Source of the DNA: Erysipelotrichaceae bacterium
Lineage (GTDB): Bacteria; Bacillota_I; Bacilli_A; Erysipelotrichales; Erysipelotrichaceae
Assembly (NCBI GenBank): GCA_020026035.1
Contig: JAHHRC010000083.1
Location: 1-5,833 of the forward strand
DNA: 5,833 nucleotides
Direction: 5' to 3'
Below the pieces are notes generated by a model, which worked only from the letters and a program-made list of their open reading frames with translations, was not told where the DNA came from and did not search any database. Both the position numbers and the translations under genes were made by a program. This document shows, piece by piece, positions 5,327-5,833 of this stretch; the stretch's first letter is position 1, and each line of letters begins with the position of its first letter.

Positions 5327-5833
5327 TTATACAAATGACACAACTTCATCAACATCAAGTCGAATGGAATCATGTCCTTTTTCTTTCGCTTTTCCAATCG
5401 CTACTATCATCACAGGAATAAACCGCTTTGGATCTAAACCAAACGTCATTGCAAGCGTATCTTCATCAAAGCCACCAATCGCATTCGTATCATAGCCATG
5501 ACGTCTTGCCACAAGCATCAACTGCATCGCAGCTAATGAACAATCAATCTTTACAACCGATTCCATCTTCTTTTCATCAAAGCCTTCATAAATCGGAACA
5601 AACGTTTCTAACGCCTTCGACTTACGCGCTTCAGACATCACACCATGCTTAACTGCCTTCGAATAAATCGGATCCGCCTTTTCATAACACTGTAGATCAC
5701 CAAAAATCAAAATCATCGCCGAAGATGTTGTATTTTGAACTCCATTAAACATCACAAGTGGCTCTAACTTCTTTTTGCCTTCCACACTTTCCACCACAAC
5801 AAACCGCCATGGCTGTAAATTAACGCTCGTTGG
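5327..5833 (-). CDS. Nitroreductase-family flavoprotein, N-terminus cut by window edge
   Basis: NAD(P)H-dependent FMN oxidoreductase fold; relatives reduce nitro compounds, quinones or flavins in the cytoplasm, and the natural substrate is usually unknown. 168 residues are visible and the frame is open to the right edge, so roughly 35-40 N-terminal residues are missing from a protein normally about 200 long. The first visible stretch PTSVNLQPWRFVVVE is the conserved family segment. Near the C-terminus GYDTNAIGGF, then FGLDPKRFIPVMIVAIGKA and IRLDVDEVV, match the YdgI-like branch as I recall it. A GTG at 5797 could look like a start, but it lies inside the conserved WRFVVVE block, so the true start is beyond the window. 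It is upstream of, and probably co-transcribed with, the FMN split-barrel gene. Its promoter is not in the window. Confidence 0.9.
   Translation of the reverse strand, partial: PTSVNLQPWRFVVVESVEGKKKLEPLVMFNGVQNTTSSAMILIFGDLQCYEKADPIYSKAVKHGVMSEARKSKALETFVPIYEGFDEKKMESVVKIDCSLAAMQLMLVARRHGYDTNAIGGFDEDTLAMTFGLDPKRFIPVMIVAIGKAKEKGHDSIRLDVDEVVSFV

Noticed and set aside
4935..5652. Plus-strand open frames opposite the two flavoprotein genes
   Set aside because: All lie antisense to recognisable coding sequence and have low-complexity shadow composition.
1..5833. CRISPR array, tRNA, rRNA, riboswitch, insertion sequence or long repeat
   Set aside because: No regularly spaced repeats, cloverleaf sequence, transposase motif or long leader was seen on either strand. 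The only inverted repeats found are the terminators and operator palindromes described.

Overview
The window reads as chromosomal DNA of a low-GC, fermentative member of the Bacillota (Firmicutes). The AdhE linker resembles those of lactic-acid bacteria and Erysipelotrichia, and the control sites are of Firmicutes type. A position within Erysipelotrichia is only a guess. There is no sign of phage, transposon, CRISPR array, tRNA or rRNA.

Layout, left to right. Positions 1-1446 (minus strand) hold an aromatic-amino-acid operon: aroB (3-dehydroquinate synthase) followed by aroC (chorismate synthase), which overlaps it by 11 bp and runs off the left edge. Positions 1447-1516 are a 70-bp divergent promoter region. 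Positions 1517-1999 (plus) encode an unrecognised, very hydrophobic 160-residue membrane protein. Its only plausible start lies where transcription should begin, so its mRNA is probably leaderless. It ends inside its own terminator hairpin. Positions 2000-2156 are a dense control region: a near-consensus cre (CcpA) site abutting a Rex-type operator, a promoter with an extended -10, a second Rex-type operator, and a strong Shine-Dalgarno sequence. Positions 2157-4838 (plus) encode AdhE, the bifunctional aldehyde/alcohol dehydrogenase that makes ethanol from acetyl-CoA and regenerates NAD+. A bidirectional terminator at 4870-4904 separates it from a convergent minus-strand pair: a nitroreductase-family flavoprotein (cut by the right edge) and, 15 bp downstream, a small FMN split-barrel protein of the pyridoxamine-phosphate-oxidase superfamily.

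How the parts fit: adhE is the metabolic centre, and its control region suggests joint sensing of sugar supply (CcpA) and NADH/NAD+ ratio (Rex). The two flavoproteins probably serve reductive or detoxifying redox chemistry. The aroBC genes are ordinary housekeeping genes. Synonymous codon choice differs by strand: minus-strand genes favour G/T-ending codons and the plus-strand membrane gene A/C-ending ones, with adhE looking similar. This suggests the minus strand is the leading strand here.

I found no clearly new multi-gene system. The observations most worth testing are the compact adhE control region, an internal ribosome-binding site at the junction of the two AdhE domains, and the apparently leaderless membrane-protein gene.
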